Of a stretch of 64,000 bases of DNA, positions 44,435 through 54,872 are shown piece after piece. The DNA comes from Oceanobacter kriegii DSM 6294 (GTDB taxonomy: Bacteria; Pseudomonadota; Gammaproteobacteria; Pseudomonadales; Oceanobacteraceae): positions 1-64,000 of the forward strand of contig NZ_KE383932.1 in NCBI RefSeq assembly GCF_000422845.1, in the 5' to 3' direction. The notes beneath the pieces were generated by a model, which saw nothing but the letters and a program-made list of their open reading frames with translations, was not told where the DNA came from and made no database searches. The position numbers were made by a program, and so were the translations under genes. The first letter of the stretch is position 1, and every line of letters starts with the position of its first letter.

Positions 44435-44712
44435 GGGGACATCTATTTAATCCTGCACGGCTCTGCGCGAGCGTTGCCGTTGTTCAGGGCAAGGCGACGA
44501 ATGCAGCGGAATGACGAACCTGTCCGGCCGAGTCTTTCCAAGTTCGTCAACACCGCACTGGGCGACGGCAACCCGCGCCCTGCGGGGGCTGCCGGATGAT
44601 CTCGACTCTGTGTCGCCGACTTTTGACTTGACCCGTCAGGCCTACAAGTCGGCTTCGTGATTCGAAACCATCCGGCAGCCCAGAGTGAGCATCGGATTAA
44701 ATAGATGTCCCC
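44435..44712. mobile_element. small non-autonomous IS5-like element, copy 3 (type B ends)
   Basis: 278 bp with perfect terminal repeats ggggacatctatttaatcc / ggattaaatagatgtcccc and the direct repeat CTAG on each side (44431-44434 and 44713-44716). The interior is clearly related to copies 1 and 2 (shared blocks such as cgaatgcagcggaatg, gactctgtgtcgc and gacttgacccgtca), while the ends are unrelated to their ggaccctctga ends. The right-hand CTAG contains the stop codon of the DUF808 gene. It has no transposase. Confidence 0.92.
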
Positions 44713-45696
44713 CTAGGTGCCTGTTTTGAGTTTTTTGAATGCCATCATGGCGATGGCCAACAGGCCTCCGGCGACAACGCCTGTCAGCGCGTTTAACAGT
44801 ACGCTGACGGTACCGCCGAGTACGCTGCTAACGGCCGGTAGTTGCGATACGTGGGTGGCCGCATCGGCAGAGTGTTCAATGGCATGGTGCAGCAGCGGCA
44901 GACCGTGAACCAGAATACCGCCTCCCACCATAAACATCGCCGCAGTGCCAACAATTGAAAGCGTCTTCATTAGCCAGGGGGCGGCGGCCAATAGGGCTGC
45001 GCCGATCTTTTGCAGCGCTTTGGAGGTTTTGTCTTTTAGCAGCAAACCCAGGTCGTCGAGTTTGACGATGCCACCGACCAGGCCGTAAACAAACAGGGTC
45101 ATCAATACGGAAATACCCGTTAGTACGACCAGTTGTTCCATCAGGGTGGCATCGGTCACGGTGCCGAGGGTAATCACAATAATTTCCGCAGAAAGAATAA
45201 AGTCGGTACGTATGGCGCCTTTGATTTTGTCTTTTTCGTATTCCACCAGGTCAAAGTCGGGGTCGGCCAATGCTTTTAGTGCTTCGCTATCCGTGTGCGT
45301 TTGGGGTGTTTCGTTACCGACTTCGTTACCGGCTTTGTTCTCTGCCTGAGCATGCAGTTTGTGCTGAATCAGGTGCAGCAATTTTTCTGCACCCTCGAAG
45401 CACAGAAAGGCACCACCCAGCATCAGCAAAGGCGTAATCAGCCATGGCACAACGGCGCTGATCAGCAATGCAGCTGGCACCAGAATGGCCTTGTTGCGCA
45501 AGGAGCCAATGGCCACGGCGTACACCACTGGCAGTTCACGCTCGGCCCGAATGCCTGTTAGTTGCTGGGCGTTGAGGGCCAGGTCATCACCGAGTACACC
45601 GGCGGTTTTGGTCGCGGCGACCTTGGTCATGGTGGCGACATCGTCCAGCAGGGTGGCAATGTCATCGATCAGGGTTAACAGGCTGGCTCCGGCCAC
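44713..45696 (-). CDS. DUF808 (YedI-like) inner-membrane protein
   Basis: The 327-residue protein opens [45 protein letters not shown], the DUF808 signature, followed by multiple membrane spans (about residues 72-98, 165-190, 195-215, 235-258, 290-318). Function is unknown. Its TAG stop lies within the target repeat of the small element; the last codons (KKLKTGT) are intact, so the insertion does not change the protein. Confidence 0.9.
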   Translation of the reverse strand: MAGASLLTLIDDIATLLDDVATMTKVAATKTAGVLGDDLALNAQQLTGIRAERELPVVYAVAIGSLRNKAILVPAALLISAVVPWLITPLLMLGGAFLCFEGAEKLLHLIQHKLHAQAENKAGNEVGNETPQTHTDSEALKALADPDFDLVEYEKDKIKGAIRTDFILSAEIIVITLGTVTDATLMEQLVVLTGISVLMTLFVYGLVGGIVKLDDLGLLLKDKTSKALQKIGAALLAAAPWLMKTLSIVGTAAMFMVGGGILVHGLPLLHHAIEHSADAATHVSQLPAVSSVLGGTVSVLLNALTGVVAGGLLAIAMMAFKKLKTGT

Positions 45697-45743
45697 GGTG
45701 GTGTCCTTATGTGTTGTGCTTGTGGTGGTGTTGATCGCGTCTG

Positions 45744-46400
45744 TTAGTTACGGGACGTGAGCGCTAATTTGACCCCAAAAGCGACAAACAGTGCCCCGAT
45801 GCTTTTGTTAAGCCACATACTCAGACGTTGGCCTGGGCGAATGCGTTGCTGAGCCCAACGACTGGCAGCGGTCAGGCCAATGCCGTTGATCAGGGTCAGT
45901 ATGGAAAACAGGCAGCCCAGTATTAAAAACCCGAGGGTCTTGTCCGTGGCGCTGGCCTGGCTGTCGATGAATTGCGGCACAAAGGCCAGAAAAAACAGCG
46001 CGACCTTTGGGTTCAAGGCGTTGGACAGAAAGCCTTGCAGCAGCAAATTGCGCTGGCTTGAATAGCCGTTACCGTTGACTGTGTTTGAGCCGTGTTGGGA
46101 AGCGTTAGTTGCCGGTTTTGCCAGCAGGGCCGTGATGCCCATGTAGATCAGATAGGCGGCCCCCAACAGTTTGATCACGGTAAACGCCGTGGCGGAATTG
46201 GCAATGATCACCGACAAGCCGAACGTCGCCGCCAGAACATGCACAAACGAACCCAGCGTCACGCCAATACTGGCCTGCACACCGCCTTTCATGCCCTGCA
46301 TGGCGGTGCGAGACATCACCAACAGGGAGTCCGGGCCGGGAGTCAGGTTTAGCAGAATGACGGAAATCAGAAACAGGGTCAGGTCGTGAATACCGGGCAT
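45744..46400 (-). CDS. LysE-family amino-acid exporter-like protein
   Basis: The 218-residue protein starts [36 protein letters not shown], the LysE/RhtB signature with N-L-T-P-G-P-D. It has six hydrophobic segments. It exports amino acids or derivatives; substrate unknown. The ATG at 46400 has GGAG seven bases upstream; a longer frame from 46493 is rejected. Confidence 0.92.
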   Translation of the reverse strand: MPGIHDLTLFLISVILLNLTPGPDSLLVMSRTAMQGMKGGVQASIGVTLGSFVHVLAATFGLSVIIANSATAFTVIKLLGAAYLIYMGITALLAKPATNASQHGSNTVNGNGYSSQRNLLLQGFLSNALNPKVALFFLAFVPQFIDSQASATDKTLGFLILGCLFSILTLINGIGLTAASRWAQQRIRPGQRLSMWLNKSIGALFVAFGVKLALTSRN

Positions 46401-46582
46401 GGTGAACTCCAGTGGGCGTGAGTAACAGCAGTCTATGAATCTTTGCGGTCGCTGTCTGTGCAACTTACGACAGGTGTGACCTGCGACCGACACAGAAAAA
46501 CGAATTCATCGTTGCAGAATTCTGATTGGGTATCCGGGTCTTTGCGAGACACACTTTGGGGGAACTGACCAAGGAGCCTGTT

Positions 46583-47008
46583 ATGAGTCGCCAATATTTA
46601 CCGTTACTGTTCAATGCTGACGTCAAACTGCTGATTCGTGCCTGTGAAACCAAAGCCGCCAACATGGGCGTAAACTTCAACATCGCCGTTGTCGATGCCG
46701 GTGGCCATTTGCTGGGTTTCTCTCATATGGACGGCGCGACCCTCGGGTCTATTGAAGTGAGCCAGCGCAAGGCGGTTACCGCAGCTTTATTCAAGGCCGA
46801 AAGCGGTGCCTTTGGTGATGTTGTGCGCGCTCGCCCGCTGACTGGCATTGAGAATTTCAACGGCGGTCTGGCCCTGTTCAAAGGCGGTGTGCCGATTGAA
46901 CTGGAAGGGCATGTGGTGGGTGGTTTGGGCATCGCGGGTGGCACTGCCGTGCAGGACCTGGAAGTGGCCGAGTGGGCGTTGGCAGAGTTCTACAAAACCA
47001 TCGATTGA
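46583..47008 (+). CDS. GlcG/HbpS-family (heme-degrading-type) protein
   Basis: The 141-residue protein has the GlcG/HbpS fold pattern: ACETKAANMGVNFNIAVVDAGGHLLGFSHMDGA, SQRKAVTAALFK, FNGGLALFKGGVPIELEGHVVGGLGIAGGTAVQDLEVAEWAL. Members bind heme or act in glycolate loci; no such neighbours are present. The ATG at 46583 has AAGGAG upstream. Confidence 0.88.
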   Translation: MSRQYLPLLFNADVKLLIRACETKAANMGVNFNIAVVDAGGHLLGFSHMDGATLGSIEVSQRKAVTAALFKAESGAFGDVVRARPLTGIENFNGGLALFKGGVPIELEGHVVGGLGIAGGTAVQDLEVAEWALAEFYKTID

Positions 47009-47098
47009 ATCCGTGATTGCAGGCTAATAACGGATCGGCAGTTCTGCACGCAAAGTGCTAAACTGCCGTCGTTTTCATTCAGACCTGCCAGCCCTGCC

Positions 47099-47839
47099 AT
47101 GACCGATCGCGACGATATTTTCCAGAACCAGCCCACTGAAGTGGCCAGCTTCCGTTTTGACGGCGCCGTTGCCCGGGTATTTCCGGACATGATCAAGCGT
47201 TCGGTGCCTGGTTATGCCGAAACCGTGGCCATGTGTGGGGTGATTGCCGGCCGTTACGCGACCGATAATTCCAACCTCTACGATCTGGGTTGTTCGCTGG
47301 GAGCGGTGACCCTGGCGATGCGACACGGGGTCAAAGCCAGTGGCTGCAAGGTGATCGGCGTGGACAATTCCGAATCGATGCTGGAGCGCGCCAGCCACTA
47401 CATTGCCATTGATGATCAATCACTGGCGGGCAATCCGGTGCCGGTGGACTTGTGGTGCGATGACATTACCGAACTGGAGCTGGAGAAGGCCTCTGTCGTG
47501 GCGCTGAACTACGTGTTGCAGTTTATTCCGGTGCCTGAGCGCCTGGCGCTGTTGAGTAAGATTTGCAGCGGCATGTTGCCCGGTGGTGCGCTGATTCTGT
47601 CGGAAAAGATAGTGTTCGATTCCCCCGAGCAGGAACTGCAAGCGGAACTGCACTGGGACTTCAAACGCGCCAATGGCTACAGCGAGATGGAGATCGCCCG
47701 TAAGCGCACTGCCATTGAAGATTATCTGGTGCCGGAAACCGAAGCCGTACACAAGCAGCGCTTGTTGGATGCTGGTTTCAGCAAGGTGATTCGCTGGCAC
47801 CAGTGCTTTAACTTCGCTTCGTTTTTAGCAATTAAATAG
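47099..47839 (+). CDS. cmoA: carboxy-S-adenosyl-L-methionine synthase
   Basis: The 246-residue SAM-dependent enzyme makes carboxy-SAM from SAM and prephenate for tRNA wobble-uridine modification. Family marks: DDIFQNQPTEVASFRFDGAVARVFPDMI, the SAM-binding DLGCSLGAVTLAM, VIGVDNSESMLERA, VVALNYVLQFIP and RWHQCFNFASFLAIK at the C-terminus. It is followed by cmoB 82 bp downstream, the usual pair. Confidence 0.96.
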   Translation: MTDRDDIFQNQPTEVASFRFDGAVARVFPDMIKRSVPGYAETVAMCGVIAGRYATDNSNLYDLGCSLGAVTLAMRHGVKASGCKVIGVDNSESMLERASHYIAIDDQSLAGNPVPVDLWCDDITELELEKASVVALNYVLQFIPVPERLALLSKICSGMLPGGALILSEKIVFDSPEQELQAELHWDFKRANGYSEMEIARKRTAIEDYLVPETEAVHKQRLLDAGFSKVIRWHQCFNFASFLAIK

Positions 47840-47921
47840 CCTGGGACAAATAGCCCGCTTTTAATTAATAGCCCCTGAATATCGCTTCGCTGTTCAACCC
47901 CGTATTTCTATCGAGTGTTTC

Positions 47922-48965
47922 ATGACCACAGATTCCCGTTTGTTTGCCGATCTGGACCCAACCAATGCCGAAACCTTGCTGCCACTGTTTGGTGAGCTGC
48001 TCGCTACCATGCGCGCCGACGGCAGCAAAATGCAGCGTTGGGCCGAGGTGTTACCGGAACAGCTGAAGGATCTGTTGGTGACCCGTGAGCATGGTGACCA
48101 GCAGCGCTGGCTTGAGGCTTTGTGTCAGCTGCCGCAGGTAGAAAATGTTCACTGCGACCTGAATGCCAACGATCTGGGTATTGGTGCTGCCCTGAGTAGC
48201 GAACAGCAAGCCGATGTTGAAGCGGGTTTGCGTGGCCTGATGCCATGGCGTAAAGGGCCGTTTCAGGTGTTCGATAGTTTTATTGATACCGAATGGCGCA
48301 GCGACTGGAAGTGGGACCGGGTTGCTCCGCACCTGAGTGACATGAACGGCCGCACCGTGCTGGATGTTGGCTGTGGTTCCGGTTATCACATGTGGCGCAT
48401 GCTGGGAGCGGGGGCCCATCGGGTGGTGGGTGTTGATCCTTCCCGTTTGTTCCTGATGCAGTTTAATGCCATCAAACGCTATATCGCCGCCGCTACGGGC
48501 CAGATGCCACGGGCCGATCTATTGCCGTTCAAGATGGAAGAAGTACCGGGCAATCTGAAAGCCTTTGATACCGCGTTTTCGATGGGGGTGCTGTACCATC
48601 GCAAGTCGCCAATTGAGCATCTGGATGAACTTCGTCAGGTACTGAAGCCGGGCGGTGAGCTGGTGCTGGAAACTCTGGTGATCGAAGGGGCGTTAGGTGA
48701 AATGCTGATGCCGGAAGACCGCTACGCCATGATGCGTAACGTCTGGTTTATTCCAACCGTAGAAACCCTGCTGCTGTGGTGTCGCCGTTGTGGGTTCAAA
48801 AACGCCCGCGTGGTCGACCTGAACCAGACTTCTCTGGAAGAACAACGGGCCACCGACTGGATGCGTTACAACTCGTTGAAAGACTTCCTTGACCCGGAAG
48901 ACGTTAACAAGACCGCTGAAGGTTACCCGGCGCCATTGCGTGCGGTGATTATTGCCGAGGCTTGA
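47922..48965 (+). CDS. cmoB: tRNA U34 carboxymethyltransferase
   Basis: The 347-residue enzyme transfers the carboxymethyl group from carboxy-SAM to 5-hydroxyuridine at tRNA position 34. Motifs: LMPWRKGPFQVFDSFIDTEWRSDWKWDR, VLDVGCGSGYHMWRMLGAGAHRVVGVDPS, FNAIKRYIA, FDTAFSMGVLYHRKSPIEHL and YPAPLRAVIIA. Partner of the adjacent cmoA. Confidence 0.96.
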   Translation: MTTDSRLFADLDPTNAETLLPLFGELLATMRADGSKMQRWAEVLPEQLKDLLVTREHGDQQRWLEALCQLPQVENVHCDLNANDLGIGAALSSEQQADVEAGLRGLMPWRKGPFQVFDSFIDTEWRSDWKWDRVAPHLSDMNGRTVLDVGCGSGYHMWRMLGAGAHRVVGVDPSRLFLMQFNAIKRYIAAATGQMPRADLLPFKMEEVPGNLKAFDTAFSMGVLYHRKSPIEHLDELRQVLKPGGELVLETLVIEGALGEMLMPEDRYAMMRNVWFIPTVETLLLWCRRCGFKNARVVDLNQTSLEEQRATDWMRYNSLKDFLDPEDVNKTAEGYPAPLRAVIIAEA

Positions 48966-48987
48966 TGTTGCAGGCGTCGGGAGTCGA

Positions 48988-49015
48988 CCCCAGACCCCAG
49001 ACCCCAGACCCCAGA
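48988..49015. repeat. heptamer tandem repeat, 4 copies
   Basis: Four perfect copies of ccccaga (48988-49015) fill the gap between cmoB and the chemoreceptor gene and directly abut the latter's stop codon at 49016. Copy number could vary between strains. Confidence 0.9.
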
Positions 49016-51034
49016 CTAAACCTTAAACGCCTGCACCCGCTGGCCCAGCGCGGCGGTTAGCGAGCGGGCATTGGCAACTGACTCTACAGTGCGTTCAGCG
49101 TTGGCCAATGTGCTTTGGCCAGACGAGCGAATGGCTTCAAGGTTGCGTTCCAGCTGACCTGCGCTGCCTTGCTGTTCGCCCGCGGTCGATACAATGCCGT
49201 TAACGTGTTGTTGAATATTGCCCATGGCTTCAAGAATGTCGTCCAGCTGGGTACGTACCTGTTCAGAACTCTCTACGGTGGCGCTGGCCTTGTCACGATT
49301 GCCTTCCATGGTGTTTACAGCCGTGCCTATGTTGGTTTGAACGTCCTTGATCAGGCCTTCAATTTCATCGGCGGAACCTGCGGTGCGGCTGGCGAGAGTG
49401 CGTACTTCGTCGGCCACCACTGCAAATCCTCTACCTTGCTCACCCGCCCGAGCGGCTTCAATGGCGGCGTTCAGTGCCAGCAGGTTGGTTTGCTCGGCAA
49501 TGCCCTTGATGGTGCCCAGAATGCTGGCGATGCTGGACGAGTTTTCGGCCAGCTTGTTCACCACTTGCATCGACGACTCCATATCCGCCGACAGCTGGCG
49601 TACTTCATCCATTACTCGCGCGACCACCACACTGGCCTCGGCCGTTGTGCTTTTACCCGACGACGCTGACTGCTCTGCCTGGCGGGCAAATTCGGTTACC
49701 TGAGCGGCACGGTTGACCATGGTTTCCAATACCTGAGCGATCTCCAGCGTTTGCTGTTGCTGGGTTTCAACGGCGCTGCGGCTCTGGTTGGCAATGCTTT
49801 CGACCTTGCCGACTTCGTCGTTGACCTTGCTGGCGCTGTCTTTCACGGTCGACAGGGTGGAGCGCATGTTCGACGCCATGCCATTGAAAGTGTCCCGAAG
49901 ACTGGCCAGCTCATCACGACCGGCAAAGCGTATTTCATGGGTAAGATCGCCTTCGGCCAGTTGGCGGGAGGCCAGATTAAGCCGATTAATGCTGTGGCGC
50001 ACCGACAGGTAGAACGCAAGATACAGGTAAGCAATCACGGCGACGGCGGCAATAAGGGTCAGAATCAGGCTATTGAGCCGGGCTTGCTGGGTTTGCAGCC
50101 GGGCTTGCAGCTCGTTGCGAATCATCGGCAAGGCCAACTGCTCCAGCTGGTGCAGGGTTTGCCAGGTTGGCTGCATGGTTTGGTCAAATTGTTGCCAGCC
50201 TCCGCTGAGTTGGCTGGCGGCCAGAATTTGGTCTTCCACGTCCAGCGTCAGCTGGTGGATACGGTCTTTCAGGTTGCTGATCACTTCTTCAAACTGACGG
50301 TTACCCAATTCTGCTGCACCACTTTGCATGGTTTCCAACGTCGGTTCGCTGGCCAGTAACTGGTCGAATACCCGATTGATTTCATCGTACGTTGCCGAGC
50401 GCAGGTATTGCTCGACAAAGGCGTACAAGCCCGCGCTGTGCATTTGCCCCAATACGGAGGAAAGGGCTGGCACGTCCCGTTGAATGTACGACATCACCAG
50501 CTGTACATGGGCATTGCTGTCGAGTGCCAGTCCGCTTTGTTGAGCCGAACGGGTCACCAGCTGGTTCAGACCGTCGATGGCCAGTTCGCCGTAAACAAAC
50601 TGGTCCTGAAAGTTGGCCTGGCGGTGTTCGCCGCTGGCCGATAGCCGGGGCAGTTGGGTTTCAATCCACTGCTGGAGAGATTCTGAAAGAGCAGGGTTGG
50701 CCAGTGATTGACGGGTTTCGGCTGCTTGCTGTTGTACGCGAGTGAAGTCTTCGCTGGCTTGCTGGGTCAGTTCAGCATTGCTGTGAAAGGCGCTGACCGA
50801 GCCAGACACCAAACTGTGGCCAGCAAAGCCGATCAGTTGCAGCAGGGCTTCGACATCGTCGACGGCCGCCAATGCCTCGTGGGTAGACTCGATCGACTGC
50901 TGCGCTGGCTTGAATACCAACGATGCCAGAATGCCCAGTGGTACGAAAAAGGCGACCATAATCAGGCCGAACTTGGCGGCATAGCTGAGGTTGCTCATCA
51001 GACGTATGGCGGGTGACATTAGCGCATTCAACAT
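49016..51034 (-). CDS. methyl-accepting chemotaxis protein
   Basis: The 672-residue receptor has an N-terminal membrane helix ([23 protein letters not shown]), a large periplasmic helical domain of about 290 residues, a second membrane helix ([23 protein letters not shown]), a HAMP domain and the signalling hairpin with the tip [26 protein letters not shown]. It relays stimuli to CheA/CheW. The ATG at 51034 has GGAGC upstream. No CheB/CheR pentapeptide at the C-terminus (ends [11 protein letters not shown]). Confidence 0.93.
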   Translation of the reverse strand: MLNALMSPAIRLMSNLSYAAKFGLIMVAFFVPLGILASLVFKPAQQSIESTHEALAAVDDVEALLQLIGFAGHSLVSGSVSAFHSNAELTQQASEDFTRVQQQAAETRQSLANPALSESLQQWIETQLPRLSASGEHRQANFQDQFVYGELAIDGLNQLVTRSAQQSGLALDSNAHVQLVMSYIQRDVPALSSVLGQMHSAGLYAFVEQYLRSATYDEINRVFDQLLASEPTLETMQSGAAELGNRQFEEVISNLKDRIHQLTLDVEDQILAASQLSGGWQQFDQTMQPTWQTLHQLEQLALPMIRNELQARLQTQQARLNSLILTLIAAVAVIAYLYLAFYLSVRHSINRLNLASRQLAEGDLTHEIRFAGRDELASLRDTFNGMASNMRSTLSTVKDSASKVNDEVGKVESIANQSRSAVETQQQQTLEIAQVLETMVNRAAQVTEFARQAEQSASSGKSTTAEASVVVARVMDEVRQLSADMESSMQVVNKLAENSSSIASILGTIKGIAEQTNLLALNAAIEAARAGEQGRGFAVVADEVRTLASRTAGSADEIEGLIKDVQTNIGTAVNTMEGNRDKASATVESSEQVRTQLDDILEAMGNIQQHVNGIVSTAGEQQGSAGQLERNLEAIRSSGQSTLANAERTVESVANARSLTAALGQRVQAFKV

Positions 51035-51264
51035 CCGGGTGCTCCAGACAAACAGGATAAGTTGTTTATTCAGCCTAGCAGGCGCGTGGCGTTCTGGCTG
51101 GCGCATGAGTAAACCGGCTCATATCGGCGTATAGCTCGGCCTGTAGTCATGTCCCTGTTGAGCTGGCGCTGGAAGTGATGGGATTGAGCTGATGAGATTG
51201 GGGTTATTGGGTGTGAGCTGAACAGAAAAAGGTTGGAAAGATCAGGGGATCAGAGAAAAGCAGA

Positions 51265-51297
51265 AAACCAACCGCAAACAGGGTGATCCTGTTGCGG
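51265..51297 (-). terminator. terminator after the TfpX-type gene
   Basis: Minus-strand stem ccgcaacagg / cctgtttgcgg (51272-51297, one bulged base) is followed by TTGGTTTTCTGCTTTT. It lies 13 bp past the stop of the pilin accessory gene. Confidence 0.65.
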
Positions 51298-51309
51298 CTG
51301 GAGATATTT

Positions 51310-51978
51310 TTACTTTTCTGCCGTTTTAAGAGCTTCACTGGGAACAATCGTTGGCTCTGAGCCATCCAGATTGGTGACGATCCAGTTGTTGGTCATAGCA
51401 ATTTGCATGCGCAGCTTGCCATCAAGCTCGAACATGCCTTTGGGCGACTTTCTTTCAATAAACGCCTGATAGCTCAGATCCGGATTATTAACCGGAGCCA
51501 GCATTTCGGGCGTCAGGTCCATTTGAGTCGCTGGGCCGAACAGCTCCTTGCCGGTGTAATAAAACAGCGGAGTATCCGCGTCTTCGGCAAAGGTCGCCAG
51601 TTCCGGGGTAACCGTATTGGCATACAGCACCTCAAAGCCTTGAGGCGGGAACGCCAGGTACAGCCCGACAGGGCGGCTGCTGTTGACGGTGTACAAACCT
51701 GCCACCAATGCCGCCAGCTGACACAAGGCGATGATGCTGAGGTCCATTTTCAGGCTTTTCTTTTTCGGATTAAAGACGATCAGGGTCAGCAAGGGGCCGA
51801 GCACCAGATCGACCCCGGCAATCATCATCAGGGCCTGTTCCCAACTGTTGTCGGCTTGCATCAGCAGGCCGGGGTACCAGACGGTGAACACCAACAGAAC
51901 CAATACCAGAAATATCACCAGACTGATGCCAAAGTGGGCGGCAAAGGCCTGATAACGGTTCCAGGACGACAAGTGCAT
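51310..51978 (-). CDS. TfpX/TfpZ-type type IV pilin accessory protein
   Basis: The 222-residue protein starts with SSWNRYQAFAAHFGISLVIFLVLVLLVFTVWYPGLLMQADN, typical of TfpX/TfpZ proteins. It has three to four membrane helices and then a periplasmic domain (LYLAFPPQGFEVLYANTV). Such proteins modify surface exposure or assembly of pilins. No pilin gene is adjacent. Confidence 0.85.
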   Translation of the reverse strand: MHLSSWNRYQAFAAHFGISLVIFLVLVLLVFTVWYPGLLMQADNSWEQALMMIAGVDLVLGPLLTLIVFNPKKKSLKMDLSIIALCQLAALVAGLYTVNSSRPVGLYLAFPPQGFEVLYANTVTPELATFAEDADTPLFYYTGKELFGPATQMDLTPEMLAPVNNPDLSYQAFIERKSPKGMFELDGKLRMQIAMTNNWIVTNLDGSEPTIVPSEALKTAEK

Positions 51979-52083
51979 TTGGGTTACTCCTTCAACAATG
52001 TAGCGGTGGCATTGAGCGACAGTCTGGATGGCAAGGAAGCATCCGGACTGGGCCAGCGTCTTTTTACATAGCCCTGCGTCTTT

Positions 52084-52950
52084 TTACATGGAAACGCGCA
52101 TGGACAGGTCGACGGCCTTGCAGTCTTTGGTCAAGGCACCAATGGAAATGTAATCAACGCCGGTCTGGGCGTAAGGCAGCAGGGTTTTGTCGGTAATGTT
52201 GCCAGACGCTTCCAGCTTGATTGGGCCTTTGGCGCGGTTGGCGGTTTTACTGCGGGTGTGCTGCACGGCAACCACCATTTCTTCCGGCGTGAAGTTGTCG
52301 AGCATGATGATGTCGGCATCCGCGGCAATGGCTTCGTCCAGCTGCGCCATGGTTTCGACTTCAACCTCAACGGCTTTGCCCGGGGCAATGCGATGGGCTT
52401 CGGCGATGGCTTCGGCAATGCCACCACAGGCCATGATGTGGTTTTCCTTGATCAGGAAGGCATCGTACAAACCGACGCGGTGGTTGTAGCAGCCGCCAAC
52501 GCTGACCGCGTATTTCTGGGCAATGCGCAGGCCGGGAATGGTTTTGCGGGTATCCAGCAGTTGTACCTGGGTGCTGGCGACCTTGTCGGCATAAAAACGA
52601 CAGCGGGTTGCGGTACCAGACAGGGTTTGCAGGAAGTTCAGCGCACAGCGTTCGCCAGTCAGCAGGGCGCGAGCCGGACCAACCAACTCAAACAGCTCCT
52701 GACCCGGACGCACCCATTCGCCTTCACTGACTTTCCAGATCACCTGTACTGACGGGTCTACCTGACGAAATACTTCGTTAACCCATGCCTTGCCAGCAAT
52801 AATGGCGCGGTCACGACTGATCACGCGGGCTTTCGACTGGCGCTCTGCCGGAATCAGCATGGCAGTAATGTCGCCACTGCCAACGTCTTCCTGAAGGGCA
52901 AAGGCAACGGCTTGGGCGATATCGTTCTGGAATGCGTTCAGGTTCATCAT
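52084..52950 (-). CDS. nadC: nicotinate-nucleotide pyrophosphorylase (carboxylating)
   Basis: The 288-residue enzyme makes nicotinate mononucleotide from quinolinate and PRPP. Motifs: [104 protein letters not shown] and [11 protein letters not shown]. Start chosen at ATG 52950 (ATG 52947 follows immediately; a TTG at 52965 is also possible). It is divergent from ampD, as in Pseudomonas. Confidence 0.95.
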   Translation of the reverse strand: MMNLNAFQNDIAQAVAFALQEDVGSGDITAMLIPAERQSKARVISRDRAIIAGKAWVNEVFRQVDPSVQVIWKVSEGEWVRPGQELFELVGPARALLTGERCALNFLQTLSGTATRCRFYADKVASTQVQLLDTRKTIPGLRIAQKYAVSVGGCYNHRVGLYDAFLIKENHIMACGGIAEAIAEAHRIAPGKAVEVEVETMAQLDEAIAADADIIMLDNFTPEEMVVAVQHTRSKTANRAKGPIKLEASGNITDKTLLPYAQTGVDYISIGALTKDCKAVDLSMRVSM

Positions 52951-53114
52951 GGGCTCGTTTTGCAAGTAAATTCCGGGGCCGAATAGTACACCCAGAGCGG
53001 CAGAAACGCATGGTAGCGGCGCTTTTTTTGCGACGTTTGCCAGCAGGCAGCATTTTGCATTCCCGCGGGCTTACAGTGATACTGCTAATAACTGTCAGGC
53101 ATCGCAGGTACTAC

Positions 53115-53678
53115 ATGAAAGTGATTGACGGCAAGCTGGATGCAGCCCACTGGTTGCCCTCGCCCAATTTTGGTCCTCGGCCAGACAATGCCGATGTGTC
53201 GCTGCTGGTGATTCATAACATCAGCTTGCCTCCCGGCCAGTTTGGTGGCGGCCATGTGCAGGCGTTTTTCAGCAATCAGCTTGACCCGTCGTTACATCCC
53301 TACTTTGAAGAAATCCATCAGCTGCAGGTATCGGCGCATTTGCTGATTGAGCGTGATGGTTCCATCACCCAATTTGTAGATCTGCGAGACCGCGCCTGGC
53401 ACGCCGGAGTTTCTTGCTACGAAGGCCGCGATAACTGCAACGACTACTCCATCGGCATCGAAATGGAAGGTGACGACCATACGCCGTTTACCGATGCGCA
53501 ATACACTGCACTGGCTCAAGCGAGTTGCGCCATTACCCAGGCCTTCCCGGCGATTGGCCGACGCATTACCGGCCACGAACACATTGCCCCGGGCCGCAAG
53601 ACCGATCCCGGCCCATGCTTTGATTGGGACCGTTATCATCGCCAGCTTGATTCGGCGTCTGTTCAGGAGGTTTGTTGA
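53115..53678 (+). CDS. ampD: 1,6-anhydro-N-acetylmuramyl-L-alanine amidase AmpD
   Basis: The 187-residue cytoplasmic amidase splits anhydro-muropeptides during cell-wall recycling. Zinc ligands are H34, H154 and D164 (VIHNIS and GHEHIAPGRKTDPG) and the catalytic Glu is E116 (IGIEMEGDD). WLPSPNFGPRP near the start is also typical. The ATG at 53115 matches the family start; the open frame upstream from 52932 is rejected. Coupled to ampE by a one-base overlap. Confidence 0.96.
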   Translation: MKVIDGKLDAAHWLPSPNFGPRPDNADVSLLVIHNISLPPGQFGGGHVQAFFSNQLDPSLHPYFEEIHQLQVSAHLLIERDGSITQFVDLRDRAWHAGVSCYEGRDNCNDYSIGIEMEGDDHTPFTDAQYTALAQASCAITQAFPAIGRRITGHEHIAPGRKTDPGPCFDWDRYHRQLDSASVQEVC

Positions 53679-54805
53679 TGAAATTTCTGGTGTTGTTCAT
53701 CGCTGTGCTGTTGCAGCAGCAGGTGCCAGCTGCCAGCCGCTTGAACCAGCGGTTGGGGTTTGACCGCTTTATTGGGCTGTTTGAGCGTTGGAGCGGGTTT
53801 CAGCGTTTGGGTGCGGTAGCGCAGTTTGCGCTGGTGGTGGTGATTCCGACCATCCTGGTTGGTGCCTTGTTCTGGTGGCTGGATTCGGTGGCCTGGGGGC
53901 TGCCCGCTTTGCTGGCTGAAATCGTGTTGTTATTGCTGCTGTTGGCGCAGGCCAATATTGGCAGGCCGTTGCGGCACTATCGTGAGTGTTTGGCCAACGG
54001 TGACCTTGAAGCGGCTTACTTGTGTGCCCGACAAACCATCACGGTGCCGGGGCTGGAAGCAACGTCCGACGCCGAAACCATGAATCAGCAGGTGTTGAAG
54101 GCGGTAGTTTACCGCTGGTTTGAGTTCTTCTTTTTGATGGTATTTTGGTACGTGCTGGCGGATGTCGCCGGTGTGGTGTTAGCGTGGCTGACGCTTAACC
54201 TGGCTCGGTACCAGCAAAACCTGCCGCAGTTTCGTTGCATGGGTGACGCCGTGGCTGATTCTGCTACTGACCAAAGCCAGAACACGGTATCCAATTGTGC
54301 GGTAGCTAAGCCTGTAGATGCTGACGTGGTGTCGGTGGATCAGGCTGAACTGGAACAAGATAAACAGGAAAGAGGTGAGTCGGAAAAAGACGAGCCGGAC
54401 GCCAAAGAACCGGAAAACAACGCATCAGCAAGTCCGGAAACTGAAACAGTCAGCAACCGTGAGGGTGTTTCCAGCCGACTGGCGACGACCTGTTTGTATT
54501 GGCTGGAATGGGCTCCAGCCCGTTTGCTGGGCCTGACCTACTGTCTGGCGGGTAATATGATGATGGCGTTGCCAGTGTGGCGTTCGTTGTTATGGAACAC
54601 CGGAGCGTCCAGCCAAAACGTGCTGGGAGACGTTGCCCGTGCGGCACTGGGCAAACAGGCTCAGGGCAGCAGCTGGCATGATTTCTCAGACGATGCCGAA
54701 GCGGCGTCTGCGGAACTGGACGAATGGCATCAGCTGCACTTGCGCAGTGAGTCTGTCTGGCTGGTGATGATTGCTGTGGCGACCATCGGCGGTTGGTTGA
54801 TTTGA
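53678..54805 (+). CDS. ampE: AmpE-like inner-membrane protein
   Basis: The 375-residue protein matches AmpE: MKFLVLFIAVLLQQQVPAASRLNQ start, then several membrane helices, and WLEWAPARLLGLTYCLAGNMMMALPVWR in the C-terminal half. A highly acidic Glu/Asp/Lys linker of about 75 residues (VDADVVSVDQAELEQ and EKDEPDAKEPENNASAS) separates the two halves. It is translated from the strong AGGAGG site inside ampD. AmpD-AmpE link cell-wall recycling to beta-lactamase induction in related species, but no ampC is visible. Confidence 0.9.
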   Translation: MKFLVLFIAVLLQQQVPAASRLNQRLGFDRFIGLFERWSGFQRLGAVAQFALVVVIPTILVGALFWWLDSVAWGLPALLAEIVLLLLLLAQANIGRPLRHYRECLANGDLEAAYLCARQTITVPGLEATSDAETMNQQVLKAVVYRWFEFFFLMVFWYVLADVAGVVLAWLTLNLARYQQNLPQFRCMGDAVADSATDQSQNTVSNCAVAKPVDADVVSVDQAELEQDKQERGESEKDEPDAKEPENNASASPETETVSNREGVSSRLATTCLYWLEWAPARLLGLTYCLAGNMMMALPVWRSLLWNTGASSQNVLGDVARAALGKQAQGSSWHDFSDDAEAASAELDEWHQLHLRSESVWLVMIAVATIGGWLI

Positions 54806-54820
54806 GGATCATAAAAAGCA

Positions 54821-54856
54821 CATAAAAAACGGGCCTGAGTTGGCCCGTTTTTTATG
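54821..54856. terminator. bidirectional Rho-independent terminator
   Basis: Arms cataaaaaacgggcc (54821-54835) and ggcccgttttttatg (54842-54856) have a 6-base loop. T-runs on both sides serve ampE on the plus strand and the PilZ gene on the minus strand. Confidence 0.93.
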
Positions 54857-54872
54857 GTGATCAGTTCACCGG

